Source of the DNA: Methanomicrobiaceae archaeon
Lineage (GTDB): Archaea > Halobacteriota > Methanomicrobia > Methanomicrobiales > Methanomicrobiaceae
Direction: 5' to 3'
DNA: 36,521 nucleotides
NCBI GenBank assembly: GCA_016928355.1
Contig: JAFGKW010000059.1
Location: 1 to 36,521, forward strand
Below the pieces are notes generated by a model, which saw nothing but the letters and a program-made list of their open reading frames with translations, did not search any database and was not told where the DNA came from. Each line of letters opens with the position of its first letter. The stretch's first letter is position 1. The position numbers and the translations under genes are program-made. This document shows positions 8,721 to 16,974 of this stretch, piece after piece.

Positions 8721-10178
8721 CTAATGCCCGTATACATGTTTCCTGTCCAGGCCCTCTTTCATGCCGAGTGAAATGCCTGAATAATATTCTGCTGCAAAGG
8801 CTTCAATATCAACGATAATATCGAAGCATTCAGCTATTCCTGCCATCTCCGCTATAACTGCTTCATCTGGAAAATCCAGTTCCCTGAAAACTCCTGATAT
8901 ATCCCTGTCACCATATTTTAATTGAAGAACCCTGAGTGCGTGAGTGATTCTCATGACCCACAGGTCGCACGCACCGGATACCCCGCAGTCTTCCGAGATC
9001 CTGTATACTGCGGCATTCAGGACATCAACCGGATGAAACTGCATCCTGCACACACCGTACCTGTAATAATTGAAGGGCGTGACATTCTCCTCAGAGAGAT
9101 CGTCGGGAATATCCCTGAGGTCGTCTGTAAGCTGGTATATAAGGCCGGCTCTCAGGCAGTGGGACAGGAATTTTTCGTCGATCTCCACACCGGCAAGTAT
9201 TGCGGGGATGACCCTGGTATATGCCGCCTTTACGGCTGCAACCGAATACATCTCCATCTCGCTCAGCGGGGTTTCATAGGTCCATTCCGAACCTCTTCTC
9301 GATGCCTGTGCAATTGCAATGTAGGCCTGCGAAAGCATAATCCCGCTTTTTTCGTCAAGCAGACCCCTGATGCCGATAAGGGCTTTTTCCGAAAATTTCA
9401 TCAGCAGGTCGCCGGAGTAGTTTACGGTATCACCTTTCCCGCTCTTAAGGATGGCCAGTACGTTGCCGTAGTAATCATTCTTTTCCTGTTCCGTGTATTC
9501 GGGGTCGTCGATGATATCATCAAAAAGATATGTTATCCCGAAGTATGCTGCCAGCCTGCAGATTTTATCGAAATCCGTATTACGGTTTATCCTGGCGAAG
9601 AACATGACCCCAAGGATTGCCCGCATAAATTTGCCGAATATCCCCTTTTCGAGGTATCTTCCGGGACAGATCCCGATAAATTCGCAAAGATACCCGTGAA
9701 GCCACAGGAACGCTGTATCATCGCTGACGCCGTACAGATCCTTTACAGTGGCTGCGAAATAACAGGGGTCCGCGTAAAGTCTTTCGGAGTCGGAGGAGTC
9801 CTTTAAAAGCAGAGATTCTGCAAGTTCCCTGTCAAGTCCTGATATATTCGTCGTTTCCGAGTCTGCACCCATATCCCTCATCAGTGCAAAACGCAGAGTT
9901 TTCTCCTTTGCCCGTGAAAATTCCCCTGATTTGAGTCGTTTGGAAATGTTTGTGTTGAACCGGGTGTCAAGAAAAGCGACTGATCTGCTGATCCCCTTTA
10001 TACGCCGGAGTCTCTGGTGTTCTTTCCTGAAATTCCTGCATATATCGCCGGGATTGTAGCCTGATTTCATATATGCCTCCAGTTCGCTGAAATTCGATGC
10101 AGCGAACTGATATGATATCGTATAGATGTCGGAGCCGGCCGAATCCCTGCAAAGGGTCTTTTTAAGTTCTCTCATCAT
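8721..10178 (-). CDS. Divergent polyprenyl-synthase-fold protein
   Basis: The 485-residue protein has the two aspartate-rich motifs of class I isoprenoid synthases: FDDIIDD (219-225) and LTDDLRDIPDD (350-360). The segment VKAAYT (316-321) sits where family members have the KT motif between them. The canonical GGKRLRP diphosphate-binding motif of chain-elongating enzymes is not evident. About 165 extra N-terminal residues, partly basic (RKEHQRLRRIKG), precede the fold; typical prenyl synthases have 290-350 residues in total. It could be a prenyltransferase, a terpene-cyclase-like enzyme, or a non-catalytic relative. Metal-dependent binding of an allylic diphosphate is a family expectation, not shown. 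The start is the first of two adjacent ATGs. It is transcribed toward the multi-PAS kinase, about 100 bp away, so co-transcription is possible. Confidence 0.75.
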   Translation of the reverse strand: MMRELKKTLCRDSAGSDIYTISYQFAASNFSELEAYMKSGYNPGDICRNFRKEHQRLRRIKGISRSVAFLDTRFNTNISKRLKSGEFSRAKEKTLRFALMRDMGADSETTNISGLDRELAESLLLKDSSDSERLYADPCYFAATVKDLYGVSDDTAFLWLHGYLCEFIGICPGRYLEKGIFGKFMRAILGVMFFARINRNTDFDKICRLAAYFGITYLFDDIIDDPEYTEQEKNDYYGNVLAILKSGKGDTVNYSGDLLMKFSEKALIGIRGLLDEKSGIMLSQAYIAIAQASRRGSEWTYETPLSEMEMYSVAAVKAAYTRVIPAILAGVEIDEKFLSHCLRAGLIYQLTDDLRDIPDDLSEENVTPFNYYRYGVCRMQFHPVDVLNAAVYRISEDCGVSGACDLWVMRITHALRVLQLKYGDRDISGVFRELDFPDEAVIAEMAGIAECFDIIVDIEAFAAEYYSGISLGMKEGLDRKHVYGH

Positions 10179-10304
10179 CAGTCTGTTTTAATCCCCCAGC
10201 CCTTTCCCGTCTTTATTGAATTAACAGGGTCCGGAAATATATTATTATCCATATATCTCCCGCAACAGGTACAAACGATACTGGATACTCTCCTCCCGCA
10301 ATCC

Positions 10305-10314
10305 CTTTAAAAGG
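10305..10314 (+). promoter_or_regulatory. TATA box, leaderless permease promoter
   Basis: CTTTAAAAGG is centred 26 bp before the permease ATG at 10336, so transcription is expected to begin at or next to the start codon. No SD is present, consistent with a leaderless mRNA. Confidence 0.6.
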
Positions 10315-10335
10315 TACCGTGAACAACAACAATAC

Positions 10336-11622
10336 ATGAAAGACGAAGGCCCCGCTCTTGAACGAACCCTCTCCCTTCCGGCTGTCGCCATATCTGGAAT
10401 CGGGATCATACTCGGGGCCGGGGTCTATGCACTTATAGGCGAGGCGGCAGCTCTTTCCGGAAACGCCCTCTGGCTATCATTTCTTTTTTCAGCCCTGATC
10501 GCGGCTTTCACGGGCCTTTCATACATGGAGCTCTCGTCGATGTTCACCGAAGCGAGTGCCGAGTACGAGTATACCCGCAGGTCGTTCGGCGGGACGATTG
10601 CTTTCATAATCGGAATAATGGTCATACTCTCGGGGATAGTCGGGGCTTCGACAGTCGCACTCGGTTTTGCAGGTTATTTCAGCATCTTTACCGGTCTTTC
10701 CCTTATGCCTGTCGCAATTGCGGTCTTAATCCTTCTCTCGGTGGTCATATTCTCGGGGATCAGGCAGTCTGCGGCCGTTGCGATTGTGTTCACGCTTATC
10801 GAAGCGGCAGGGATAGTCGGGATGATAATTATCGGGTTCCCATATATCGGATCGGTCGATTATCTTGTAATGCCTCTGGGGATTGCAGGTGTCTTCCAGG
10901 CATCGGCACTGATATTCTTCGCCTACCAGGGATTTGAGGAGATTGTCAAGCTTTCCGAGGAGACGGTCGAGCCCGAGAGGACGATACCGAAGGGACTGAT
11001 AATCGCCATCGCTGTAACGGTCATTCTCTACATCATGGTATCGATTGCAATCGTCAGCATCGCCGGTTACGAGGCGGTTGCAGGATCCCCAAATCCGTTT
11101 GCGATGATCGCGGAGAAGTCGTTTGCAGGAGGAGGGATGATATTTACAATAATCGCACTCTTTGCAACGGCAAACACGGCCCTTCTTATGATGCTTGCAT
11201 CCTCGAGGATTATATATGGTATGGCGAAGAAGAAACGCCTGCCGAAGGTATTTGCAAAGGTTCACCAGAGAACAAGAACTCCGGCCTGGTCGGTCGCAGC
11301 CGTCCTGGTTGCATCGCTCATATTCCTGCTGCCCGGCAATATACGGGATGTCGCACTGATTGCAAACTTTACGCTCTTCATCACGTTTGCGGTGATAAAC
11401 GCCGCTGTAATAGGCCTCCGGTTTAAAATGCCGGAGAGAAGAAGGCCTTACAGGGTTCCCGTGACAATCGGAAAGGTCCCCGTCCCTGCAGTTTTAGGAA
11501 TTGTGACATGCCTCTTCTTCCTGTTGATCATGGACCCTGTGATCCTCGGAATTGGGGTGGTCCTGACAATAGCTGCAGCTGCGGGTTCGTATGTCTTTCC
11601 GGATGGTGAAACAGCGGGATAA
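10336..11622 (+). CDS. APC-family amino acid permease
   Basis: This 428-residue membrane protein has about 11-12 helices. Helix 1 carries the APC substrate-binding segment GIGIILGAGVYALIGEAA, with the unwound G-x-G-A-G-V-Y pattern; a later F.AYQGFEEIVKLSEE segment in helix 6 is also typical of amino acid/polyamine/organocation transporters. The cytoplasmic loop after helix 8 is basic (MAKKKRLPKVFAKVHQRTRTP), a usual APC landmark. It probably imports or exchanges amino acids at the cytoplasmic membrane; substrate cannot be told. It stands alone with its own TATA box. The C-terminus is short, with no fused USP or regulatory domain. Confidence 0.88.
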   Translation: MKDEGPALERTLSLPAVAISGIGIILGAGVYALIGEAAALSGNALWLSFLFSALIAAFTGLSYMELSSMFTEASAEYEYTRRSFGGTIAFIIGIMVILSGIVGASTVALGFAGYFSIFTGLSLMPVAIAVLILLSVVIFSGIRQSAAVAIVFTLIEAAGIVGMIIIGFPYIGSVDYLVMPLGIAGVFQASALIFFAYQGFEEIVKLSEETVEPERTIPKGLIIAIAVTVILYIMVSIAIVSIAGYEAVAGSPNPFAMIAEKSFAGGGMIFTIIALFATANTALLMMLASSRIIYGMAKKKRLPKVFAKVHQRTRTPAWSVAAVLVASLIFLLPGNIRDVALIANFTLFITFAVINAAVIGLRFKMPERRRPYRVPVTIGKVPVPAVLGIVTCLFFLLIMDPVILGIGVVLTIAAAAGSYVFPDGETAG

Positions 11623-11680
11623 AGTCTTATGATAATTGGAAGGGAGGGGGGCATTCCCTTCTTTAGGGCATAAGTCCCTT

Positions 11681-11747
11681 ACAGGACAGCCCTGTGCTTA
11701 ATTTGCTACGCGAATTTTCGCAAAATGGAGACCGTCCGTCCTGGACG
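11681..11747. repeat. Cluster of three small hairpins in intergenic DNA
   Basis: The gap between the permease and nrdJ (11623-11861) has no gene. It holds ACAGG/CCTGT (11681-11685 with 11691-11695), GCGAA/TTCGC (11710-11714 with 11717-11721) and CGTCC/GGACG (11733-11737 with 11743-11747). GGGCAT also occurs twice nearby (11649-11654 and 11666-11671). The middle part loosely recalls the tail of the dispersed repeat at 15633-15655. A structured 3' region or decayed repeat is possible. Confidence 0.35.
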
Positions 11748-11861
11748 CTAGCCCTTCAGTTGCCCCGGCCGTGATCTCTTTACCCTGCATTTAATACTTT
11801 TTTGGAGCAGGAGGGGAGGTTTGCCGGGAGGAGGAATTATCTATTTCCCCATAAAAAAATC

Positions 11862-13562
11862 TCAACAGTGGCTGTCACAGAACTTTCCGAGGCAGAGCAC
11901 CGCGTCCTTTCTGCTTGATGTCCGGTAGAGGGTTATTCCTTTGACCCTGCATCTCCATGCAAATAAAAGAGCCTTTGCGATATCGTCCTTTGTCGCCGTT
12001 TGAGGTATATTGATGGTCTTTGATATCGATGCATGGACATGCTCCTGGAAAGCGGCCTGCATCAGTATGTGATCCCGCCATCCTACGTCAAGTGCTGTTA
12101 TAAATACCGATGTGAATGAATCCGGCAGCCAGCCGATATCCTGAAGCGTCCCTTCCTCGTGGACATGGTTTAGAACCTCTTCTATCCTCTTTTTCCTCTC
12201 CTCCGGTTCTGGGAAGAGTTTTCCTGCGACGGCTTCAAGCTCTTTTTTAAAGAGCGGGTGGACCACCCTGAAGGATTCTCCGGCGGTATTCATTCTTGTA
12301 TAGGAGTATGAAAAGACCGGCTCGATACCGCTTGAGCAACCTGCAATTATCGATATGGAACCTGTAGGTGCGATTGTGGTGAGGGTGGCGTTTCTAACCT
12401 TAATATCCCTTTTATCCCAGACGCTTCCTTTCCAGGCCGGGAAAGCGCTTTTCTCGTGTGCCAGCCGGTCTGATTCTGAGATGGCTGTTTCGTTGACGAA
12501 CTGCATCACCCGGCCGCAGTAGTTCCGGCTTTCGGGAGAGTCGTATGGTTCTTTAAGCATTATGAGTGCGTCATGAACGCCCATCAGCCCGAGACCCATC
12601 TTCCTGGTTCTCTTTGTCGCCTCTTCTATTACCGGAATCGGGTACCTGTTTTTGTCGATGATCTTATCCAGGAATCTCACTGCGGACTGCACGGTCGTCT
12701 CAAGGCCGGCGAGATCTGTTTCACCGTTTTCGGTGATGAACTTCGAGAGGTTTATTGATCCAAGCACGCAGCTCTCAAAAGGAAGCAGCGGCTGCTCCCC
12801 GCAGGGGTTGGTTGCATCGATCTTCCCCAGTGCGGGAGTCATGTTTTTTCGGTTTATCTCGTCGAAGAAGAGCAGCCCGGGCTCCCCGTTCTCCCAGATT
12901 CCATCGACAATTCCGTTCCATATATCCCTGACAGTAATCTCCTCACCCGTCTCTTCCATGGTCACCCATATATTGTCAAACCGGCCGTCTTCAACAAGCT
13001 CCATGAAAATATCGGTAACCATTACTGAGATATTGAAGTTCGGGATATTGCCCTCGCAGTTTTTGGATTCGATAAATTTGATGATATCAGGGTGGTCCAC
13101 ATTTAGGATGCCCATGTTCGCACCTCTTCGTTTTCCACCCTGGCGGATGACCCCGGTTACGGCATCAAACGCCTTCATGAAGGATACAGGCCCCGAGGCG
13201 ATACCCTCGGTTGACTCCACAAGTGCTCCCTCGGGGCGAATGTTTGAGAAATTGTAGCCCGTTCCCCCGCCGCTCCTGTGGATCATCGCCCCCCACTTCA
13301 TTGCATCGAATATCTCTGTTATCGAGTCCCCTACATAGAGTGTAAAGCAAGCCGCAAGCTGGTTCATCTCCGTTCCTGCATTCATAAGGGTGGGAGAGTT
13401 CGGCAGGAAGCGGAGTGTATTCATCATCTCAAAATATTCATCCTCCTCTTTTTTTGAATCCGCTATTGCAGCTGCCACACGGCGGCAGAGTTCGTCGAAG
13501 CTCTTCTCATTCTCCCTGTAATATCTCAGCCTGAGTATTCTCTCCGCAACCTCACCTGTCAT
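11862..13562 (-). CDS. nrdJ: Adenosylcobalamin-dependent ribonucleotide reductase (class II)
   Basis: This enzyme reduces ribonucleotides to deoxyribonucleotides using a radical from adenosylcobalamin. I start it at the ATG at 13562 (566 residues) because a good SD (gagagga) sits just before it and family homology begins there; the frame stays open another 52 codons upstream but that part looks non-coding. Seen motifs: PNSPTLMNAG, LAACFTLYVGDS (C72, first redox cysteine), HRSGGGTGYNFS, NPCGEQPLLPFESCVLGSINL (N252, C254 radical cysteine, E256, second redox cysteine C265), and APTGSISIIAGCSSGIEP. The C-terminus ends in a cysteine cluster (CLGKFCDSHC), the expected redox relay. No N-terminal ATP cone is present, so allosteric activity control may be missing. 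It is divergent from the JAB-like gene. Confidence 0.92.
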   Translation of the reverse strand: MTGEVAERILRLRYYRENEKSFDELCRRVAAAIADSKKEEDEYFEMMNTLRFLPNSPTLMNAGTEMNQLAACFTLYVGDSITEIFDAMKWGAMIHRSGGGTGYNFSNIRPEGALVESTEGIASGPVSFMKAFDAVTGVIRQGGKRRGANMGILNVDHPDIIKFIESKNCEGNIPNFNISVMVTDIFMELVEDGRFDNIWVTMEETGEEITVRDIWNGIVDGIWENGEPGLLFFDEINRKNMTPALGKIDATNPCGEQPLLPFESCVLGSINLSKFITENGETDLAGLETTVQSAVRFLDKIIDKNRYPIPVIEEATKRTRKMGLGLMGVHDALIMLKEPYDSPESRNYCGRVMQFVNETAISESDRLAHEKSAFPAWKGSVWDKRDIKVRNATLTTIAPTGSISIIAGCSSGIEPVFSYSYTRMNTAGESFRVVHPLFKKELEAVAGKLFPEPEERKKRIEEVLNHVHEEGTLQDIGWLPDSFTSVFITALDVGWRDHILMQAAFQEHVHASISKTINIPQTATKDDIAKALLFAWRCRVKGITLYRTSSRKDAVLCLGKFCDSHC

Positions 13563-13655
13563 AATAGTCCTCTCGTTAACCACTCTTATCTTTGGATAAT
13601 TCTTTATCTTTTCCCTGCCATCATACACTTGCCGGTCAGGGGGAGGGTTACTGCA

Positions 13656-14144
13656 ATGGATAAGGATATTGATTACAGCGTCTGGAGTAAAATAATTGAG
13701 TTCGAGGAAGCAATCCATTTGAACGATGAAAAAAAAGGGGAGGTCGCGGCAGCATTTACCTCCGACGGCAGGCTGATGTGCTTCTTTGCCGGATTTTCAG
13801 CACTTATGGTGGATGAGGCCGAATGCCCGCCCGCCCGGGGAAGCATACTGACGCACAATCATGTATCTGATACGGCATTTTCCATGCATGATATAAAAAC
13901 GGCAGCGGAGCTCGGCTTAATTGAACTCAGAGTAGTCGGGCCGTCAGGCTGGCATTCGCTTAAGCCCGGTCATGGCGGCTGGCCTTCACCTTTTGAAATT
14001 TCGAAGACATATAACAGGATATCCTCGGAGGTCGCCGGTCTTCCGGAGGACTGTGATATGAAGGATGTTTCAGTTCGCATATGCGAAAGGCTTGTCGATG
14101 AGCTCGGTATGATATATGAAAGAGGAAATTTCAGTCATTCCTAA
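13656..14144 (+). CDS. JAB/JAMM-like putative metalloprotease
   Basis: The 162-residue product carries THNHVSDTAFSMHD (66-79), close to the JAMM zinc motif H-x-H-x(7)-S-x(2)-D: H67, H69, S76, D79, with one residue fewer in the spacer. An upstream GEVAAAFTSDG beta strand has E29 in the place of the catalytic glutamate. The following AAELGLIELRVVGPSGWHSLKP segment is like that after the motif in phage-morphogenesis and toxin-associated JAB domains. In such families the domain cleaves isopeptide or peptide bonds; here activity is only inferred. I chose ATG 13656 because a strong SD (gggggaggg) ends about 8 bp before it; an earlier ATG at 13629 lacks one. It is divergent from nrdJ with 93 bp between starts. 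Confidence 0.7.
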   Translation: MDKDIDYSVWSKIIEFEEAIHLNDEKKGEVAAAFTSDGRLMCFFAGFSALMVDEAECPPARGSILTHNHVSDTAFSMHDIKTAAELGLIELRVVGPSGWHSLKPGHGGWPSPFEISKTYNRISSEVAGLPEDCDMKDVSVRICERLVDELGMIYERGNFSHS

Positions 14145-14214
14145 ACTTTATGAGAATTTTATTAAGGACTCGCGAAGACCGTAATTAATATGATTTTATT
14201 TACGGAGATAAATG

Positions 14215-14907
14215 ATGAATGAGCTTTTATCCTCCGCACCCGTGGAGATTTACCTCACATTTTTCTTCGCCCTTATGGCGCTTGTAAATCCATTCAATAA
14301 AATACCTGTTTTTCTTGCGGATACGGCAGGATGCTCTCCAAAGGTCAGGAGGGGTGTTGCAATAGTTCTTTCAGGGGCGGTCTATGTTATATTAATGGTC
14401 GCATTCTTTACAGGGAAATGTATACTTGATATATTCTCCATATCTATTCCAGCCTTCAGGATTGCAGGTGGCCTGATTATTGTAATATACGGCCTTAAAA
14501 TGGTGGCTGAGAAGACTGTAATTCCGGAAGTGACCGGGTCCGATGACGACTGGAAGAGCTGGGACCTCGAGAGTGCGAAGGCGAAACTATCTGATGTAAT
14601 CGTCCCTCTCGGGATTCCGTTTATAGCAGGGCCAGGTACCATTACAACTGTGATCCTCTATGGAAATATGGCCGGGACTCTGGATGCGGTCCTTATAATG
14701 CTGGGTCTTATGTTTGCCGCAGTCGTCATTATGGGAATCGTATTCTTCTTCTCCGACCCGATAAGGAAATTTCTCGGGGACAGCGGCCTTGAAGTTCTTA
14801 CACGCGTAATGGGGCTGCTTCTCGTGGCGCTTGGCGTGCAGTTCTTCATCGTGGGCATAGGGGAGATCATTGCAGGATGGCTGACGGCAGGCCTTCCCCC
14901 TGTCTGA
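14215..14907 (+). CDS. MarC-family integral membrane protein
   Basis: The 230-residue protein has six predicted helices and the MarC hallmarks: ALVNPFNKIPVFL in helix 1, SISIPAFRIAGGLI in helix 3, and VPLGIPFIAGPGTIT after the central acidic loop. MarC (formerly linked to multiple antibiotic resistance) has no proven function; the NPF and GPGT repeats suggest an inverted-repeat transporter. Two ATGs are adjacent (14212 and 14215); SD cggaga lies 3 and 6 bp before them, so the second is the better start. The central loop (about 105-125) is charged and longer than usual. It is upstream of the XTP pyrophosphatase by about 40 bp on the same strand. Confidence 0.9.
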   Translation: MNELLSSAPVEIYLTFFFALMALVNPFNKIPVFLADTAGCSPKVRRGVAIVLSGAVYVILMVAFFTGKCILDIFSISIPAFRIAGGLIIVIYGLKMVAEKTVIPEVTGSDDDWKSWDLESAKAKLSDVIVPLGIPFIAGPGTITTVILYGNMAGTLDAVLIMLGLMFAAVVIMGIVFFFSDPIRKFLGDSGLEVLTRVMGLLLVALGVQFFIVGIGEIIAGWLTAGLPPV

Positions 14908-14949
14908 TTTTTGAATGCTGTTAATAGAATTAAGGTCCAAATCACATCA

Positions 14950-15498
14950 ATGATTCTTAAGGTTGTCACCGGAAACCCTCACAAGGCGAAGGAGGTCGCG
15001 GCATATTTCGGTGATTCAGTTAAGGTGGAGCATGTAAAGCTTGATCTTCCCGAGTACAGGGGCGAAGATGTGGCAGAGATCGCCCGCGGAAAGGCAAAGG
15101 CTGCATACGATGCTGTCGGAGGTCCGCTGATCGTCGATGACACCGGATTTTACATCCGTGCCCTGAACGGTTTTCCCGGGGCCTATGCTGCCTTTGTCCT
15201 GGATACGATTGGGATGGAGGGCATCCTGAGGCTTATGGATGGGAAAGCCGACAGGAGTGCATACTTCGAGACAGCGATCGCCTACATAGACGATGACGGC
15301 ATATCCACCTTTAAGGGAAGGATGGATGGGGAAATAACCGAATCTCCACGCGGGGAGGAAGGTTTTGGTTACGACCCGATATTTGCCACTGACGGTAAGA
15401 CCCTTGCAGAGATACCTCTTGCTGAAAAGTCGGCAGTCTCTCACCGTGGAAGGGCACTTGAAGAGTTTAAAAAGTGGTTTGTGGAGAACCGGTTGTAG
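14950..15498 (+). CDS. XTP/dITP diphosphatase (RdgB/HAM1 family)
   Basis: The enzyme removes non-canonical purine nucleotides (XTP, ITP, dITP) by hydrolysis to monophosphate and diphosphate, keeping them out of DNA and RNA. Seen family motifs: TGNPHKAKEV (7-16, nucleotide and phosphate binding), VDDTG (62-66, metal and base), GEEGFGYDPIF (135-145) and KSAVSHRGRAL (160-170). Starting at ATG 14950 gives 182 residues, the normal length; the 13 codons upstream are not conserved-looking. No close SD is present (aaggt is about 15 bp upstream). The last three codons and the stop lie inside the left arm of the dispersed hairpin repeat that begins at 15487, so the repeat has supplied or abuts the C-terminus. 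Confidence 0.93.
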   Translation: MILKVVTGNPHKAKEVAAYFGDSVKVEHVKLDLPEYRGEDVAEIARGKAKAAYDAVGGPLIVDDTGFYIRALNGFPGAYAAFVLDTIGMEGILRLMDGKADRSAYFETAIAYIDDDGISTFKGRMDGEITESPRGEEGFGYDPIFATDGKTLAEIPLAEKSAVSHRGRALEEFKKWFVENRL

Positions 15499-15647
15499 AC
15501 CGAAGGAGCTTCGCCCCTTTCGAAACCTTAGGGGCGACCTTTGGTCACCGGTTAATTCTCCTAAAACCGGGTTTTCTCCCGGCCGCAAGGCCGGGCTTAT
15601 CGCAACAGCGCAAAGCCCTGAGATCAGGGCGTGTTCGCAGAGCGAAC
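15487..15647. repeat. Dispersed structured repeat, copy 1 (module order X-Y-tail)
   Basis: Module X (15487-15553) is a long hairpin: outer AACCGGT/ACCGGTT, then GACCGAAGG (15498-15506) with CCTTTGGTC (one G-T pair), then an inner CGCCCC/GGGGCG stem around tttcgaaa. Module Y (15578-15632) holds CCCGGCC-gcaa-GGCCGGG (15578-15595), CGC-aaca-GCG and GCCCTG-agat-CAGGGC (15615-15630). The tail has GTTCGC-aga-GCGAAC (15633-15647). Copy 2 is at 23957-24120 with X and Y in reverse order. Y is 51 of 55 identical between copies and all four changes lie in loops. Confidence 0.8.
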
Positions 15648-15696
15648 TTGTGCAAATTTTATCCCCTTAATAAAAGTTCCTGTTAGGGGATTGTTC

Positions 15697-16578
15697 TCAG
15701 ATATCGACCCCGAAGAGAGTCCTGACAACAACACCGAGAAGGAAAGAAAGCCCTGCGACACCCAGGCTGATCCCTGCCATCTCGAGGAATCTTCTTTTGA
15801 AATCGAGATCCTTTGCCACAGAGATATAGAAGTTGAAGACGAAGATGATGATTATGCCCGTGATTATCGCGACTGCGAGTGCGGCTGCGTAATGGCTGAA
15901 TATGAAATATGGCAGGATAAGCAGGAAGACGGTCATTATATAGGCGCCGCCGGTGTACGTCGCGGCCCTCAGCGGATCCTTCTCTCCTCCCTCCTCCGCT
16001 TTTTCTGACAGGTATTCTGATGCAGCCATCGAAAGAGCCGCGGCAATGCCCGTGATAAGCCCGATGGCACCTATTAAGGCCGTATTCTGGAGTGCGAAGG
16101 AGAAACCGGCAAGGGCCCCTGTGAGCTCGACAAGTGCATCGTTTAAGCCCAGGACCACCGAACCCATGTAGCCGAGCTTCTCTTCGTTTATCATCCCCGC
16201 AAGCTCGAGTTCGTGCCTCTCCTCGTCGGCGATAATTTTGTTTATATCGGGGAATTTTTCCTTAATCTTCGAATACCCCAACTGCGCCCTGTTCTCACGT
16301 TTCTCCATGAGTTTGATCGTGAAGGTCAGCCCGAATACACGGGCCATCAGAGTATAACACCCGACCCTGGCCTTTTCGGGTTTGAAATCCCTGCCGGTTA
16401 TCTCTTTTATGGCATTGTAATGCCTGAGCTCGTCTTCGGCGATCCTCTCAAGGATATCTCTGTTTTCTGCATCCTTCTCCCTCTCCGCGAGATTTATGTA
16501 AATTAAGTTCTCCGTAATCTCGTTTCTCTGGAAATCATCCAGTATTTTCGATATCTCCTGCGGCAAATCCCTCTCCAT
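15697..16578 (-). CDS. Ferritin-like/VIT1 (CCC1) fusion membrane protein
   Basis: This 293-residue protein joins a ferritin-like (rubrerythrin/erythrin) domain (about 5-130) to a VIT1/CCC1-type iron/manganese transporter (about 135-290). The first part shows two ExxH metal motifs, E50-L-R-H53 and E119-E-R-H122, with acidic partners near E20/E23 and E95. The membrane part has the conserved GLNDALVELTGALAGF segment, then AALSMAASEYLSEKAE and several helices. Bacterial relatives (MbfA) export iron and lower peroxide stress, with the ferritin domain oxidising or delivering iron. Here it likely exports or sequesters Fe or Mn; direction is not shown. SD agaggg lies before the ATG. An archaeal T-rich stretch and repeat copy 1 follow its stop. 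Confidence 0.88.
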   Translation of the reverse strand: MERDLPQEISKILDDFQRNEITENLIYINLAEREKDAENRDILERIAEDELRHYNAIKEITGRDFKPEKARVGCYTLMARVFGLTFTIKLMEKRENRAQLGYSKIKEKFPDINKIIADEERHELELAGMINEEKLGYMGSVVLGLNDALVELTGALAGFSFALQNTALIGAIGLITGIAAALSMAASEYLSEKAEEGGEKDPLRAATYTGGAYIMTVFLLILPYFIFSHYAAALAVAIITGIIIIFVFNFYISVAKDLDFKRRFLEMAGISLGVAGLSFLLGVVVRTLFGVDI

Positions 16579-16702
16579 TCAGGCCCTCTTTTTATTCCGG
16601 TTGTTAATCCTCTTTTCTTTTTGCCCTTATTTTTACATTTTGCACTGATTCGTTCCGGCAGTTTTTCCGGGTGAAACCAAACTGTTAATAGCTCCAACAT
16701 CG

Positions 16703-16712
16703 TTATATATAG
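16703..16712 (+). promoter_or_regulatory. TATA box for L40e gene
   Basis: TTATATATAG is centred about 33 bp before the ATG at 16740, predicting a start near 16733 and a very short leader. The purine-rich gaaagggga at 16721-16729 would then be upstream of the transcript, or the start lies slightly earlier. Confidence 0.6.
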
Positions 16713-16739
16713 AACCGATAGAAAGGGGATATACTAGAA

Positions 16740-16886
16740 ATGGCAAGATTCGCAGAGGCCGAAGCAAGGCTCCTAAATGTCAAGATATGCATGAAATGCA
16801 ATGCAAGGAACGCTATTCGCGCAACAAAATGTCGCAAATGTGGTGGATCAGAGCTCCGCCCGAAATCCAAGGAAAGAAAAGGATAG
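16740..16886 (+). CDS. rpl40e: Ribosomal protein L40e
   Basis: A 48-residue protein of the archaeal/eukaryotic large ribosomal subunit. It begins [20 protein letters not shown] and carries a zinc ribbon with C17-x2-C20 and C31-x2-C34, followed by a basic tail ([10 protein letters not shown]). Length and residues are typical of archaeal L40e, which, unlike the eukaryotic protein, is made without ubiquitin. The gene stands alone with its own TATA box and a strong series of T-runs after the stop. It is too short for many gene finders but the family match is clear. Confidence 0.96.
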   Translation: MARFAEAEARLLNVKICMKCNARNAIRATKCRKCGGSELRPKSKERKG

Positions 16887-16888
16887 TA

Positions 16889-16924
16889 TTTTTTCCGGAT
16901 TTTATACTTTTTTTCAGGTTTTTT
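16889..16924 (+). terminator. Triple oligo-T terminator after L40e
   Basis: Three T-runs follow the stop: T6 at 16889-16894, T7 at 16908-16914 and T6 at 16919-16924. Repeated oligo-T tracts are the usual archaeal intrinsic terminator. Confidence 0.7.
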
Positions 16925-16974
16925 AAATTAATAAAAAGAGTGAGCAATTAGTTTTAAGGCTTTTATTCACGCTT

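Noticed and set aside
13563-13718. Longer N-terminus for the ribonucleotide reductase
   Set aside because: Family similarity and the SD both point to the ATG at 13562, and the extension runs into the leader and start of the divergent JAB-like gene.
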